A stretch of 64,000 nt of DNA, taken from assembly GCF_000422465.1 (NCBI RefSeq), contig NZ_AULV01000013.1, forward strand, positions 186,001 to 250,000, read 5' to 3'. The notes under the pieces were generated by a model that saw only the letters and a program-made list of their open reading frames with translations, was not told the origin of the DNA and ran no database searches. The position numbers were made by a program, and so were the translations under genes. Of the stretch, positions 26,088 to 35,850 are shown piece by piece (within the stretch, counting starts at the first letter, position 1; every line of letters starts with the position of its first letter). This DNA is from Paenibacillus harenae DSM 16969. GTDB taxonomy: Bacteria; Bacillota; Bacilli; Paenibacillales; Paenibacillaceae.

Positions 26088-27958
26088 TGCCAGCACAATC
26101 ATCACCCGGCATGTCCGGCCATCGTTCCTTCCAGGCGCCGGCGGCCAAGCCGCAGCCGGGCAGCATTTGGGCGATGTATAAACGGATGTTTTTTCACGTG
26201 CGGTCGCACTGGCTCCTGCTGGCCGGCGCTTTCTTCTGCATCATCGCCGTATCGCTGCTCGAATTCGCTATTCCGCGGCTCTCGCAGTACACCATTGACG
26301 TGATTATTCCGGATAAGCGTTACAGCTCCTTAATAGGGGTAGGCGCCGGCGTGATCGGTACGGCTATCTTGCTCGGCGTCTTTCATTTTCTCAGCAGCCT
26401 GCTGCTGGCTTCGGTCGGCCAGCGCGCGGTCTATGACATTCGTAACGAAATGTACCGCCATATTCAGAAGCTGGATATCGGTTTTTTTGACCGCAACCGT
26501 ACGGGGGATCTGATGTCGCGGGTGACGAATGACGTAAATATGCTGCAGCAGCTCGTCTCCTCCGGCATGATGTCGCTTCTTACCGACTGGTTCACGTTCG
26601 TTGTCGTTGCCGCTTATATGCTGTGGATCAATTGGCAGCTGACGCTTATTGTCCTTATTACGTTTCCTATTATGATCGTGACGACTCATTTCTTCGGCAA
26701 AAGAATGCGGGCGGCCTTCAAGAAGGTTCAGGAGACGGTCGCCGAGGTAAGCAACCATCTGCAGGATACGCTGTCGTCGATCCGGTTGATCAAGTCCTTC
26801 TCGAACGAGGATTTTGAATCCGACCGTTTCTCCGTCCGCAGCCGGAACAATATGAACGCCAACCTGAATGCGATCCGCATTCGCGCAAGCTTCGAACCGT
26901 TTATTGATTTGATGCTATTTGTCGGCTTGGCTTCCGTCCTTGTCGTGGGCGCGATGCATACGATGGACGGCAGCATGACGACCGGCACGATTGTCGCATT
27001 CATGGCCTATCTGCGGCTGCTGCAAAATCCGATCCGCAGGTTCAGCCGGACCATCAACACGATTCAACAATCGGCGGCAGCTTATGAACGGATCGTCGAT
27101 ATTCTGGGCACGCAGCCGCAGGTTACCGATGCTCCTGACGCGGTGGAGCTCACGGACGTTAAGGGCAGCATGGTTTTTAAGAACGTCAGCTTCGCTTATC
27201 ATAACGATGTTCCGGTACTGAGAAATTTTGATTTTGACATTCAGGCAGGGAGAATCACCGCTATCGTCGGCTCCTCCGGCGCCGGAAAATCGACGATAAC
27301 GCATCTGATGACGAGGTTCTACGATCCCCAGGAAGGCGAGATCACCATCGACGGCCAGCCGCTCACCCGCGTAACGATGAAGTCTCTGCGCGAAAATATG
27401 GGCATCGTCTCGCAGGATATCGTGCTGCTGAACGGATCGATTCGCGAGAACATCGTATACGGCAAGCCCGACGCGACGGATGAGGAAGTGATCGCGGCGG
27501 CTCGCGCAGCCAGCGCGCATGCATTCATTATGTCGTTTCCGCAAGGCTACGACGCCCAGATCGGAGAGCGGGGCGTGAAGCTGTCCGGCGGGCAGAAGCA
27601 GCGCATCTCCATCGCCCGGGCGATATTGAAAAATCCGCGCCTTATTATTTTGGATGAAGCCACCTCCTCCCTCGACACCGAGTCGGAGAAATCGATTCAG
27701 GACGCGCTTGCTTATTTGCTCGAAGGGCGCACCTGCCTGGTCATCGCGCACCGGCTGTCTACGATCCAGAAGGCAGATACGATCTATGTGCTCGACAAAG
27801 GCGACATTATCGAATCCGGCACGCATGATACGCTGCTCCGTCAGCAGGGCCGGTATGCCCAGCTCTATGAGCTGCAATTTCCGCAGAAGCTCTCAGCGGC
27901 AGAACCGGCTGCCGATGTAGATGCGTTGCCTCCCAGCCGCAAATCCATTGGGCGTTAA
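26087..27958 (+). CDS. ABC exporter, fused membrane and ATPase domains
   Basis: 623 residues; six membrane helices (residues 40-330) and a C-terminal ATPase. Walker A GSSGAGKS at 395-402, LSGGQ signature at 499, Walker B LIILDEA at about 519-525, and H-loop IAHRLST. The catalytic Glu is present, so a homodimeric multidrug/lipid exporter of the MsbA/LmrA type is likely. Translationally coupled to the PadR gene (overlap by one base), implying induction by the exported compound. The substrate is not predictable. Confidence 0.94.
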   Translation: MPAQSSPGMSGHRSFQAPAAKPQPGSIWAMYKRMFFHVRSHWLLLAGAFFCIIAVSLLEFAIPRLSQYTIDVIIPDKRYSSLIGVGAGVIGTAILLGVFHFLSSLLLASVGQRAVYDIRNEMYRHIQKLDIGFFDRNRTGDLMSRVTNDVNMLQQLVSSGMMSLLTDWFTFVVVAAYMLWINWQLTLIVLITFPIMIVTTHFFGKRMRAAFKKVQETVAEVSNHLQDTLSSIRLIKSFSNEDFESDRFSVRSRNNMNANLNAIRIRASFEPFIDLMLFVGLASVLVVGAMHTMDGSMTTGTIVAFMAYLRLLQNPIRRFSRTINTIQQSAAAYERIVDILGTQPQVTDAPDAVELTDVKGSMVFKNVSFAYHNDVPVLRNFDFDIQAGRITAIVGSSGAGKSTITHLMTRFYDPQEGEITIDGQPLTRVTMKSLRENMGIVSQDIVLLNGSIRENIVYGKPDATDEEVIAAARAASAHAFIMSFPQGYDAQIGERGVKLSGGQKQRISIARAILKNPRLIILDEATSSLDTESEKSIQDALAYLLEGRTCLVIAHRLSTIQKADTIYVLDKGDIIESGTHDTLLRQQGRYAQLYELQFPQKLSAAEPAADVDALPPSRKSIGR

Positions 27959-28074
27959 GCGGCGAATTGACGAAAAAAATAATCGGTACTACCATAGAAG
28001 GACGACATAATCTTTCATTCTAGCGCGTTCCTTTACCCTCTCCCAGGTTTCGGGTTTATACTATAAAGAAGAAG

Positions 28075-28962
28075 GTGTCCCCCGCTGTGCTTGATAACTT
28101 TAATTATAACGATAATGAATATTTGAGCGGCAGAAGCCGCCGAAATATGACGGGGGACTGCGAGAGCTGCTTCGGCTTGTGCTGCGTCGCGCTGCCCTTC
28201 ACCGCGTCGGCGGATTTTGCGGTCGATAAAAAAGCCGGTCAGCCCTGTCAAAACCTGCAGACGGATTTCCGCTGCGGCGTCCATACGAATCTTAGACAAC
28301 TCGGCTTTCGCGGTTGTACGGTGTATGACTGCTTTGGCGCGGGGCAGAAGGTTTCCCAAGCGACCTACGGCGGCCGCGATTGGCGCCAAGCCCCGAAGAC
28401 TGCGCGGCAAATGTTCGAGGTGTTCTATGTCATGAAGCAGCTTCATGAGCTGATCTGGTATCTTACCGAAGCGCTGTCGCTGCGGGAAGCCCGGCCGGTT
28501 CATGATGAGCTTTCCTCGGCGCTGGACGAGACGGAACGCCTGACTGATCTCAGTCCCGACTCTCTCATGGATCTGGACGCGGCGGCGCACCGCGCAGAGG
28601 TGAATAAGCTTCTGCTTAGGACCAGTGAACTCGTACGGGAGGAAGCCCTTCGCAAGCTGAAGAGCCGTCCCGGCAATCGCAAGTCCTACGGCCGCGGAGC
28701 GGACCTGATCGGCGCCAAGCTGCGGGGAGCGGATCTTCGGGCAGCCAACTTGAGAGGAGCATATCTGATCGCCGCCGATCTCAGAGGAGCCGACCTGAGG
28801 GCGGCGGACCTGATCGGGGCCGATTTCCGCGACGCGGACCTCCGGGGTGCCGACTTAACGGGAAGCCTCTTCCTTACCCAGGCCCAGCTTAACGCGGCAA
28901 AAGGCGACGCACGCACCAAGCTGCCGCCGGTCCTTACCCGCCCGGCGCATTGGTCCGCTTGA
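28075..28962 (+). CDS. Pentapeptide-repeat protein with Cys-rich N-terminal domain
   Basis: Up to 295 residues. The N-terminal part has Cys in DCESCFGLCCVALPF, GQPCQNLQTDFRCGVH and GFRGCTVYDCFGAGQ, suggesting metal or Fe-S binding, and matches a widespread domain that precedes pentapeptide repeats. Residues 207-265 hold about 12 repeats of A[DN]LxG, a right-handed beta-helix. Pentapeptide proteins can mimic DNA and protect gyrase, but that role is not shown here. The start is uncertain: GTG at 28075, GTG at 28087 (better spaced from AGAAGG) or ATG at 28147. Confidence 0.85.
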   Translation: MSPAVLDNFNYNDNEYLSGRSRRNMTGDCESCFGLCCVALPFTASADFAVDKKAGQPCQNLQTDFRCGVHTNLRQLGFRGCTVYDCFGAGQKVSQATYGGRDWRQAPKTARQMFEVFYVMKQLHELIWYLTEALSLREARPVHDELSSALDETERLTDLSPDSLMDLDAAAHRAEVNKLLLRTSELVREEALRKLKSRPGNRKSYGRGADLIGAKLRGADLRAANLRGAYLIAADLRGADLRAADLIGADFRDADLRGADLTGSLFLTQAQLNAAKGDARTKLPPVLTRPAHWSA

Positions 28963-29045
28963 GAGAAGTCGCAGCCGAATCACATTTCGTGCCCTTTCAG
29001 ACTAGAATGAAATAATGGAAGATAACAACGGCAAGGGGTACGAAT

Positions 29046-29792
29046 ATGATTACGATAAAGACGAAGGAAGAAATCTTGAGGATGAAACAGGCAGGCGAGA
29101 TCCTGGCAGCCTGTCACCGGGAAATCAGGAAGCTTATCCGCCCTGGCATCACAACAATGGAAATCGATCAATTTGCCGAAAAGTTTATGAAAGAGCACGG
29201 GGCTACGCCGGAACAAAAAGGTTACCACGGATACCCTTACGCGACCTGCGCTTCCGTTAACGACGTCATTTGTCACGGTTTTCCCAGTCAGACACCGTTA
29301 GCGGACGGGGACATCGTAACCATCGATATGGTCGTAAATCTGAACGGATGGCTTGCGGACTCCGCTTGGTCGTATGCCGTAGGAAAGGTATCGGAGAAGT
29401 CGCAGAAGCTGCTCGATGTCACGAAGGAAGCGCTCTATAAAGGCATTGAACAGGCCGTCGTCGGGAATCGGATCGGAGACATCTCCCATGCGGTTCAGAG
29501 CTTTGCAGAGCAGCAGGGGTATGCTGTCGTGAGGGAGTTTATCGGCCACGGCATTGGACAGAAAATGCATGAAGAACCTCAAGTGCCCCATTACGGGCCG
29601 CCTCATCGGGGTCCGCGTTTAAAAGAAGGAATGGTTATTACCATAGAACCGATGCTAAATACCGGGACATCCTACAGCAGGATTGATGAAGACGGCTGGA
29701 CGGCCAGAACGTTCGATGGAGGTTTGTCAGCCCAATATGAGCATACGCTTGCGATTACGAAAGATGGACCGTTCCTATTGACGGAGCAATGA
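29046..29792 (+). CDS. map: Methionine aminopeptidase, type I
   Basis: 248 residues. The di-metal ligands Asp94, Asp105, His168, Glu201 and Glu232 are all in place (IVTIDMV, LADSAWSY, IGHGIG, TIEPML, YEHTLAI). Removes N-terminal Met from new proteins. No N-terminal zinc finger, as usual in Firmicutes. It stands outside the ribosomal-protein operon, so it is probably a second MAP comparable to B. subtilis MapB/YflG. GGGGTACG precedes the ATG weakly. Terminator downstream. Confidence 0.95.
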   Translation: MITIKTKEEILRMKQAGEILAACHREIRKLIRPGITTMEIDQFAEKFMKEHGATPEQKGYHGYPYATCASVNDVICHGFPSQTPLADGDIVTIDMVVNLNGWLADSAWSYAVGKVSEKSQKLLDVTKEALYKGIEQAVVGNRIGDISHAVQSFAEQQGYAVVREFIGHGIGQKMHEEPQVPHYGPPHRGPRLKEGMVITIEPMLNTGTSYSRIDEDGWTARTFDGGLSAQYEHTLAITKDGPFLLTEQ

Positions 29793-29863
29793 CCGATATA
29801 GAGAAACGTATATCAAGCAGAAACGCCGGTCGGCGTCCATGTCAGAGGACGAAAAATTTAGAA

Positions 29864-29915
29864 AAAGGGTTACCCCAAGGCCGATTGAACAGCCTTGCCA
29901 GGGTAACCCTTTGTT
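29864..29915. terminator. Terminator between map and the MMPL gene
   Basis: AAAGGGTTACCC pairs with GGGTAACCCTTT, with inner CAAGGC/GCCTTG. It can serve both converging genes. Confidence 0.85.
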
Positions 29916-29918
29916 ACG

Positions 29919-32900
29919 TTAAATATGCGTATCCGGAGATACTTGACTTCCGCGCAAGCGGTGAGTGTGGCTCTCGCCCGCTTCTTCAGCCTGCTTGCGC
30001 CCCATGAACGGCCACCAGTTCGCCGGACCGAAGGTGCGGACCATTACCGGTATGAACAGGGGAAGCATGAGCAGCGCGTACATGAACAGTCCGCACAGGA
30101 CGATCGTTGCGATCTGCAGCAGCGACATGACCCCCGACGGCAGCATCGCGGCGAACGTTCCGCCTAGAATTACGGCTGCCGACATGATGACCGTACCCAT
30201 GTTTCTCATCGCTTCCAGGATCGCTTCCTGCGGCGTCAGGTGACGGTACTCTTTGAACCGGTCCATCAGGAAGATGCTGTAGTCGATGCCGAGCGCCACC
30301 AGCATGACGAAGCCGAAGAACGGAACCGCCCAGCTGATGCCGCTTAGGCCGAGAATCCGTACGAAGATGACCTCCGTAATCGCCATCGAGGTATAGAACG
30401 TAACAAGCAGCGACGCGATAAGGTAGATCGGCATGACGATCGAACGGAACAGGATAATCAGAATAATCGATATTCCGATCAGCATCAGAACGACCGTACG
30501 CGAATAATCGGCTGCCGATATGTTGCTCAGGTCGTTGTTCATGCTCGTGACGCCGCCAATCGCGATCTGCGCTCCGCTGTAATCCGTTCCTTGAACGGCG
30601 CGTTTCACGGCAGCCTCAAGCCCGTCGATTTCCCCCATTGTTTCCTGCGCATACGGATTTCCGCTGAATACGACATCGAACTTCGCGGTTTGCCGGTCCT
30701 CCGACATATATACATTCAGAGCGGATTGGAATTCCTCGTTCGCAATAGCTTCTTCCGGAATGTACCAGCCCGTCATTTGCTTGTTCGGCGAATCCGCAAG
30801 ACCGTTCAAATAACCGCCGGCGGACGCCAAGCCGTCCGATACCTGACTTAATCCGTCCACGCTTTGATCAAGCCCGCTCGTCAGCTCGCCGAGCTGATCG
30901 TTTAAGGCGGCGAATCCGGCTTGCAGCTCCTGCTGGCCTTCCGCGAGCTCATTGAAGCCCTGCGTGACGCCCGGCAGCTTCGAGACGATCTGCCCCTGGC
31001 CCGCGGCTGCCTGCGCGATTCCGCTTTGCAGCTCGGCAATCCCCGCCGCCAGATGGCCGAGACCGGCTGCCAGCGCCGATTGACCTTCCGAAGCTTGAGC
31101 GAAGCCCGCGTTAGCCTGTGTCATACCGGCCGAAATGCCGGCTAGCTGTTCGTTCATCTGCGTCAACTGCCCGCTAATACCGGCGGCGCCCTGCTGCAGT
31201 TGATTCAGCGTGCCTAGCGCTTGCTGGTAATCGGCGTCATTCTTCAGCTCCGGATAACGCTCCTGCAGGCCGCTAAGCCCTTGCTCTACGCCCGATAAGC
31301 CATCCGCCAGCTTCGCTTGCTCCGACGCAACCGCCTGATAAGCACCCGTCAGCTGGCCGAGGCCTCCGCCGAGCTGACCGTAGCTGTCGAGCAGCTGACC
31401 GCTTGCAGCCGCGAGCTGTTCCGCGCTTGCTTGCGCCTGCTTCAGCCCTTCACTAAGCTCGCTTGCGCCAGCCGAGCCATCTAACAGGCCCTGCTGAATT
31501 TGCTTCAAGCCGCCGCCCAGCTGCACGATGCCCGCTTTCAGCCGGTTCGTGCCGTCGATCAGCTGTCCGGCGCCGTCAACCGCCTTGTTCAGCTTCGGCG
31601 CGTTCTCGTTCAGCGCGCTGCTTGCTTCCGCGAGGCCGTCTCCGATCTTGCCCAGGCCGTCCCCGCTCTGACCGAGTCCGTCCTCAAGCTTCACGACCTG
31701 GTCGGCGACGAGAAACTCCTCCATCACTTCGCCGGTAGGACGGGTCGCGCTGCGAACGGCTTTGACTCCTTCCGTGTTCGCCAGCTCACGGCTTACCTGC
31801 TCGAGCGCCGCTAATCCGTCAGGCGTATCGAACGGCTTATCGGCCTTCACGATGACCGTTGTCGGCAGCGAATCGCCAGGGCCGAAGCTGTCGGAAATGA
31901 TGTTGAATGCTTTAACCGAGTCATATTTGTCGCCGATCTCATCCAGCGAGTTGAAGGAGATCGAGCCTTTGTAGGCGGTAAGGAACGGTACGATAATAAC
32001 CGCCAAAATAAGGAGCGCCCAAAGCGGACGTTTCAACGAGAATTTGCCAACCGTCCCCCACAGCTTGCTCGGCTTATGCTCGAGCGAGCCCTTCGACGGC
32101 CAGAACAACGTTTTGCCCAGCACCGCCATGAAGAACGGCACGATCGTAAACAGCGCGATAAGAAGCACCGCTACCCCGACGGCAACCGCTACGGCCGAGC
32201 GATACAGCACAAAGGTCGAGAAGCCGATCGACGCGAAGCCGACCATCACCGCGAGCCCGGAGAACAGCACCGTTTTGCCCGCCGTACGATACGTATGAAT
32301 GATGGCTTCCGTCTTATCGCCGCGATGGGCGAGCTCTTCCTTAAATCGGCTGATCAGCAGGATGCAGTAATCCGTCCCGATGCCGAACAGCACGGCGACG
32401 AGGAAAATTTGCGTAAAGTTCGAAAGCGGAAAATCGATATATTCCACCAAATATGCAACGACCGATTGCGATACCAAGTAAGTAAAGCCCACCGCGATAA
32501 GAGGAACGAGCGGCGCAACGGCCGAACGGAATACCACGAACAGGATGATCAAAATAAATCCAAGCGTTATGAATTCGGTTTTCTTGAGCCCTTCCTGCGA
32601 GCTTTGCACGACATCCTCGGAAATGATCCAGTTGCCGGTGTAATAATGCTCTACGCCAACGTCGGAGATCGCCTCATACAGACCGTCGCGCAGCTCGGTC
32701 AGCTCGCGGTCCCCCGCCTCTACGTTAACGAGGGTCAGGATCGTGCTGCCATCTTCGGATACCATCTGCTCCTTCAGCTCTTCGGTATCAAAGTGCGTCG
32801 TGACGGAGAGGACGCCTATCGCTTCCCCTTCGCTCTTCAGCTTCTCGATGCCGCTCTTCATCTCAGCCAAATCGGCCTTGGCTAAGCCGCCATCCTTATG

Positions 32901-33125
32901 GAACACAAGCACGGTCGCCATTCCGCTGCTTGCCCCGGCCTCGCCGCCGCCTCCGATCGCTTGCTCCAAATCGCTGGCAATCGTCGATGAGTAGCCGTCG
33001 GGAACGGCAATTTGCCCCTTAGTCCGGACGAGCTCCTCCATTGCCGGCGCGCTGATCATTAAGCCGGCCGCCGCAGCCAGCCACAGAGCCAGCACCAGCC
33101 ATTTAAACCTCAGTATGATTCTCAT
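29919..33125 (-). CDS. MMPL/RND-family transporter (YdgH-like)
   Basis: 1068 residues. One N-terminal helix, a large extracellular loop, then two RND membrane bundles at about residues 178-385 and 890-1045 (IGTDYCILLISRFKEEL and LGIDYSIFLMDRFKEY are the paired GxDY signatures). Between them, residues 480-790 form a long Gly/Leu/Gln-rich region with a heptad-like LxxGLxxLxxG pattern, predicted extracellular coiled coil. Function in the family is export of lipids or drugs. The start overlaps the upstream MarR gene by 23 bases, the arrangement of B. subtilis ydgG-ydgH. Confidence 0.92.
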   Translation of the reverse strand: MRIILRFKWLVLALWLAAAAGLMISAPAMEELVRTKGQIAVPDGYSSTIASDLEQAIGGGGEAGASSGMATVLVFHKDGGLAKADLAEMKSGIEKLKSEGEAIGVLSVTTHFDTEELKEQMVSEDGSTILTLVNVEAGDRELTELRDGLYEAISDVGVEHYYTGNWIISEDVVQSSQEGLKKTEFITLGFILIILFVVFRSAVAPLVPLIAVGFTYLVSQSVVAYLVEYIDFPLSNFTQIFLVAVLFGIGTDYCILLISRFKEELAHRGDKTEAIIHTYRTAGKTVLFSGLAVMVGFASIGFSTFVLYRSAVAVAVGVAVLLIALFTIVPFFMAVLGKTLFWPSKGSLEHKPSKLWGTVGKFSLKRPLWALLILAVIIVPFLTAYKGSISFNSLDEIGDKYDSVKAFNIISDSFGPGDSLPTTVIVKADKPFDTPDGLAALEQVSRELANTEGVKAVRSATRPTGEVMEEFLVADQVVKLEDGLGQSGDGLGKIGDGLAEASSALNENAPKLNKAVDGAGQLIDGTNRLKAGIVQLGGGLKQIQQGLLDGSAGASELSEGLKQAQASAEQLAAASGQLLDSYGQLGGGLGQLTGAYQAVASEQAKLADGLSGVEQGLSGLQERYPELKNDADYQQALGTLNQLQQGAAGISGQLTQMNEQLAGISAGMTQANAGFAQASEGQSALAAGLGHLAAGIAELQSGIAQAAAGQGQIVSKLPGVTQGFNELAEGQQELQAGFAALNDQLGELTSGLDQSVDGLSQVSDGLASAGGYLNGLADSPNKQMTGWYIPEEAIANEEFQSALNVYMSEDRQTAKFDVVFSGNPYAQETMGEIDGLEAAVKRAVQGTDYSGAQIAIGGVTSMNNDLSNISAADYSRTVVLMLIGISIILIILFRSIVMPIYLIASLLVTFYTSMAITEVIFVRILGLSGISWAVPFFGFVMLVALGIDYSIFLMDRFKEYRHLTPQEAILEAMRNMGTVIMSAAVILGGTFAAMLPSGVMSLLQIATIVLCGLFMYALLMLPLFIPVMVRTFGPANWWPFMGRKQAEEAGESHTHRLRGSQVSPDTHI

Positions 33126-33576
33126 CTCTGTACTCCTCTCCTTGCATTAATCTAGCAGCAAGCTTCTCGAAGGTATGGATAAAGCTTAGCGCCTCCTGCT
33201 CGTCAAATTGCGTAATAAATTTCGATAGCAGCGTATGAATCTTCTCCTCCATCATGTCGCACATCCGCTTGCCTTCTTCGGTTAAAGCCAAATAGGTCAC
33301 GCGGCGATCCTTGTCGTCCGGAATCCGGACGAGCAGGCTTTTGTCGAATAAGCGGGTGATGATGGCGGTAATGGAGCTCTTGCCCACGCAGAAGATGTCC
33401 GCCAGCTCGGAAGACGTGCTCTTCTCGTTCATCCGCAAATAACGCAGCGTTGCGAATTGATCGATCGTCAGCTCCTCCGGCATTAACTCGCGGATCATCG
33501 CATTTAATCGCCGGTTCACGAGGAAATTTGCCGCCTCGTAACGGTCGACGATCTGCTTCAATAATTCTCGATCCAC
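33103..33576 (-). CDS. MarR-family repressor of the MMPL operon
   Basis: 157 residues with a MarR winged helix: DQFATLRYLRMNEKSTSSELADIFCVGKSSITAIITRLFDKSLLVRIPDDKDRRVTYLALTEEGKR. Overlaps the MMPL gene and surely shares its mRNA. Two palindromes just upstream (33604-33618 and 33617-33637) are candidate operators. YdgG of B. subtilis is the closest arrangement known to me. Confidence 0.92.
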   Translation of the reverse strand: MDRELLKQIVDRYEAANFLVNRRLNAMIRELMPEELTIDQFATLRYLRMNEKSTSSELADIFCVGKSSITAIITRLFDKSLLVRIPDDKDRRVTYLALTEEGKRMCDMMEEKIHTLLSKFITQFDEQEALSFIHTFEKLAARLMQGEEYRDENHTEV

Positions 33577-33603
33577 ACCGATGTCCTCCCTTTGCGCAAA
33601 ATG

Positions 33604-33637
33604 ATTCTACTGTAGAATAGTTTAATAATAGAACTAT
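33604..33637. promoter_or_regulatory. Tandem palindromes, likely MarR operators
   Basis: ATTCTAC-T-GTAGAAT (33604-33618) is a perfect 7-1-7 palindrome. ATAGTT...AACTAT (33617-33637) abuts it. Both lie 28-60 bases before the MarR start. Confidence 0.65.
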
Positions 33638-33914
33638 ATCAGATGGATAGACTCCTTGCAAAGATGAAGTTTGTTAACATTACGTGAACAGCAGCTGCCC
33701 AAACGGCGGACATGCGTTTGCTTTTTGCCCATAATCATCCATATACTTAGGATGTAACAATTGTTTCTATTTTAGGAGGCAGGTTGCATGTACGATATCA
33801 TTTCACAAACCTAAATAGAGGACGCGCGGGGCCTTTTTAAAACACTAACTGATTTCGTAGATCTGATTTTCGGATTTGAACGGTTTAACTGTAAACAGGC
33901 AGAATCACCAACAT
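33638..33914. other. Spacer, no gene recognised
   Basis: AT-rich. A perfect AGGAGG site at 33775-33780 precedes an 8-codon frame (MYDIISQT, from 33789) and a stop, perhaps the stump of a lost gene. Nothing else seen. Confidence 0.35.
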
Positions 33915-33962
33915 GCAAAAGAGCTTTCTCACGGCAGCCCTAAGGCTTCCGGAGAAAGCTCC
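33915..33962 (-). terminator. Terminator of the secreted-protein gene
   Basis: AGCTTTCTC and GAGAAAGCT flank a 21-base loop, with CTTTT following on the minus strand. Confidence 0.65.
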
Positions 33963-33978
33963 TTATCCATTTAAACCG

Positions 33979-34878
33979 TTATACCGCAAAGTCATCCGCA
34001 GCTGTTTCGTCAGCGCTCGTTCCGTCTGTCGCCGGCTCGCCCGGACGCTCGCCGCGCGGACCTTTGCCGCCGGGACCGCCCTTGCCGCCTTCGCCGCGAA
34101 GCGGAAGCTCGCCGTTCACATGCTTCGTTGCATGCTCTACCGCTGCCGCAAGCCTCTCGTCATACTGCTCCTGCGTAATCGTGCCGGAAGCCAACTTCTC
34201 GCTCAGCTTCGTTTTTTGTCCGCTGACCATCGCATCAATGACTGTCTGAACCGCAATGCCCTTCTCGGTCGCTATAGCCGCAATCGTCTTCCCTCCCGTA
34301 ACCTCTGCGCGCAGCTCCTCAACCGTTAAGCTCAGTGCCGACGCCACAGAATCAAGATTTCCTCCGAAGCCGCTCTTACCGCCTGCTCCGTGCTTCCCGA
34401 AGCCGAAGCCTTTGGAATCAAGCAGCTTGTCCGCCAGTGTGGCCGCGTCCGGTTTATTCAACGCTTTCGTATCATCCTGCTGTTCGTCTGCTTCGGTATC
34501 AGCCTGGCGTGCTGCCTCCGCCGCTTCCAACCATTCCACGAGTTTCGCTTTCAGCTCCTCGCGCGTTTTCCCTTGTTCAACCGCCGCCTCAGCCAGCGTT
34601 AGCGTCTCCAGCTTCGTCCGCAGCGCCTCTTCCTCCAAGCCTAAGTAGGTGAGCAGCTGCTCCTGGATTTGCCGGAAGCCGTGGCCGAAGCCGCCCCGTT
34701 TGCCTCTGGGATCCTTCTGCTGCGTGCCCGCCTCCGTCTCCGTGTTTTGGGATTGCGTATTTCCGCTATCGACGGTTGCGGCTGCATTTACGTATTGGGT
34801 TGTTGCCCATAAACCTCCGCCTCCGAGCGTCAATGTAAGTGCGATAGCGCCTGCCGTCATTGCCTTTGATCTTTTCAT
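33979..34878 (-). CDS. Secreted Ala/Gly/Glu-rich protein
   Basis: 299 residues. Signal peptide MKRSKAMTAGAIALTLTLGGGGLWA...VNAAA. Mature part: Gly-rich segment GKRGGFGHGF, then two helical stretches with a repeated theme (QEQLLTYLGLEEEALRTKLETLTLAEAAVEQG at 71-102 and VASALSLTVEELRAEVTGGKTIAAIATEKGI at about 178-208), then a Gly/Pro/Arg-rich tail. The repeated LGL-x-x-EELRAKL...LAEIAxxxGI pattern resembles DUF2680-like envelope proteins. Strong AGGATGA site before the ATG. Function unknown. Confidence 0.8.
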   Translation of the reverse strand: MKRSKAMTAGAIALTLTLGGGGLWATTQYVNAAATVDSGNTQSQNTETEAGTQQKDPRGKRGGFGHGFRQIQEQLLTYLGLEEEALRTKLETLTLAEAAVEQGKTREELKAKLVEWLEAAEAARQADTEADEQQDDTKALNKPDAATLADKLLDSKGFGFGKHGAGGKSGFGGNLDSVASALSLTVEELRAEVTGGKTIAAIATEKGIAVQTVIDAMVSGQKTKLSEKLASGTITQEQYDERLAAAVEHATKHVNGELPLRGEGGKGGPGGKGPRGERPGEPATDGTSADETAADDFAV

Positions 34879-34973
34879 GTTAGGGTCATCCTTTCGCTTT
34901 CGATTTGTTGTTACACTTTCATCCTAACCAACCAGTCTTAAGCCTTCTTTAACGCGGGCTGAAAGTTGGCTGA

Positions 34974-35171
34974 ATGTGGAAAGCCGCGTTGGCTGATCGT
35001 TTGGCAGAGAGATTACAGGGCATCAAGAAGGCGGCATCATTGTTGAACGATGCGAATAAGGATGTACTCATCGAAACGTTAAAACGCAAAATCAAAGCAC
35101 TGGAGAACGAGAACAAAGAATTACGAGAACAAATGAAAAAAGCTTATGCTCAGATTTACAAAAAATTTTAG
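34974..35171 (+). pseudogene. Remnant of a DUF6262/TnpC-type transposition protein
   Basis: 65 residues ending in a coiled coil: LLNDANKDVLIETLKRKIKALENENKELREQMKKAYAQIY. This matches only the C-terminal part of the small TnpC/DUF6262 proteins that accompany the TnpA/TnpB recombinases of Tn554-type transposons; the DNA-binding N-terminus is missing and no ribosome site is seen. No recombinase gene is near, so this is a fossil. It marks the left side of a segment (35-37 kb) with different codon use. Confidence 0.6.
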
Positions 35172-35328
35172 TTGCACTTCATGGAGTTAACGGAGGTTAA
35201 TGACACAAGTAGAGAACATGATTTCGTTGAAATGGGGGAGTGAACCCAACGTCTTTAAGCTGGTTTGGAGTCTTGGCCAACTGAATTTACATTAGATACT
35301 TATATAAATTTGTGATATAGTTTTATTC

Positions 35329-35775
35329 ATGGAACCTAAAAATAACCTGACTGAGTTGAACGTTAGCGACTTCGCTATGGTGTTCGAAGATTTAACGAGG
35401 ATTTTTATTCGGTTGCCGTCAATTGAAAAACTAAGCTTCACTACACTTTCCGTCCTGCACACGTTGTCCCTCAAGAGTCCCATGCGGCTTACTGAGTTGA
35501 CAGTTAATGAGCAAGTTACGCAGTCGGCAATCACACAGTTGGTGACCCGACTTGAACGAGACGGGCTCGTCGAGCGCCGACCAGATCCAAATGATGGCCG
35601 AGTCGTTCAAGTGTATATTACCGCGCTGGGGGCAAATGTTATTGATTCGCGTCGTTTGAATCGCATAACGCAGCTCTCGAAATTCAGTGAAGGGCTCACT
35701 CAGGAGGAAAAACGGGCAATTGCATCCGCAATTCCCGCATTGAGGCGTCTGGTCGAACTGGGAACCGATTCGTAG
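35329..35775 (+). CDS. MarR-family regulator
   Basis: 148 residues. LSFTTLSVLHTLSLKSPMRLTELTVNEQVTQSAITQLVTRLERDGLVERRPDPNDGRVVQVYITALG is the complete winged helix. The ribosome site before the ATG is weak. It is 75 bases upstream of the epoxide hydrolase gene on the same strand and probably controls it. Codon use (less GC-biased third positions) and the adjacent transposon fossil suggest the pair arrived by transfer. Confidence 0.88.
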   Translation: MEPKNNLTELNVSDFAMVFEDLTRIFIRLPSIEKLSFTTLSVLHTLSLKSPMRLTELTVNEQVTQSAITQLVTRLERDGLVERRPDPNDGRVVQVYITALGANVIDSRRLNRITQLSKFSEGLTQEEKRAIASAIPALRRLVELGTDS

Positions 35776-35850
35776 TCTCAGTCGCGGCTGCATTTCCGTT
35801 GTTCATACCTAAGTGACGGACGAAACAAACGAATACAAGGAGGAACACTT

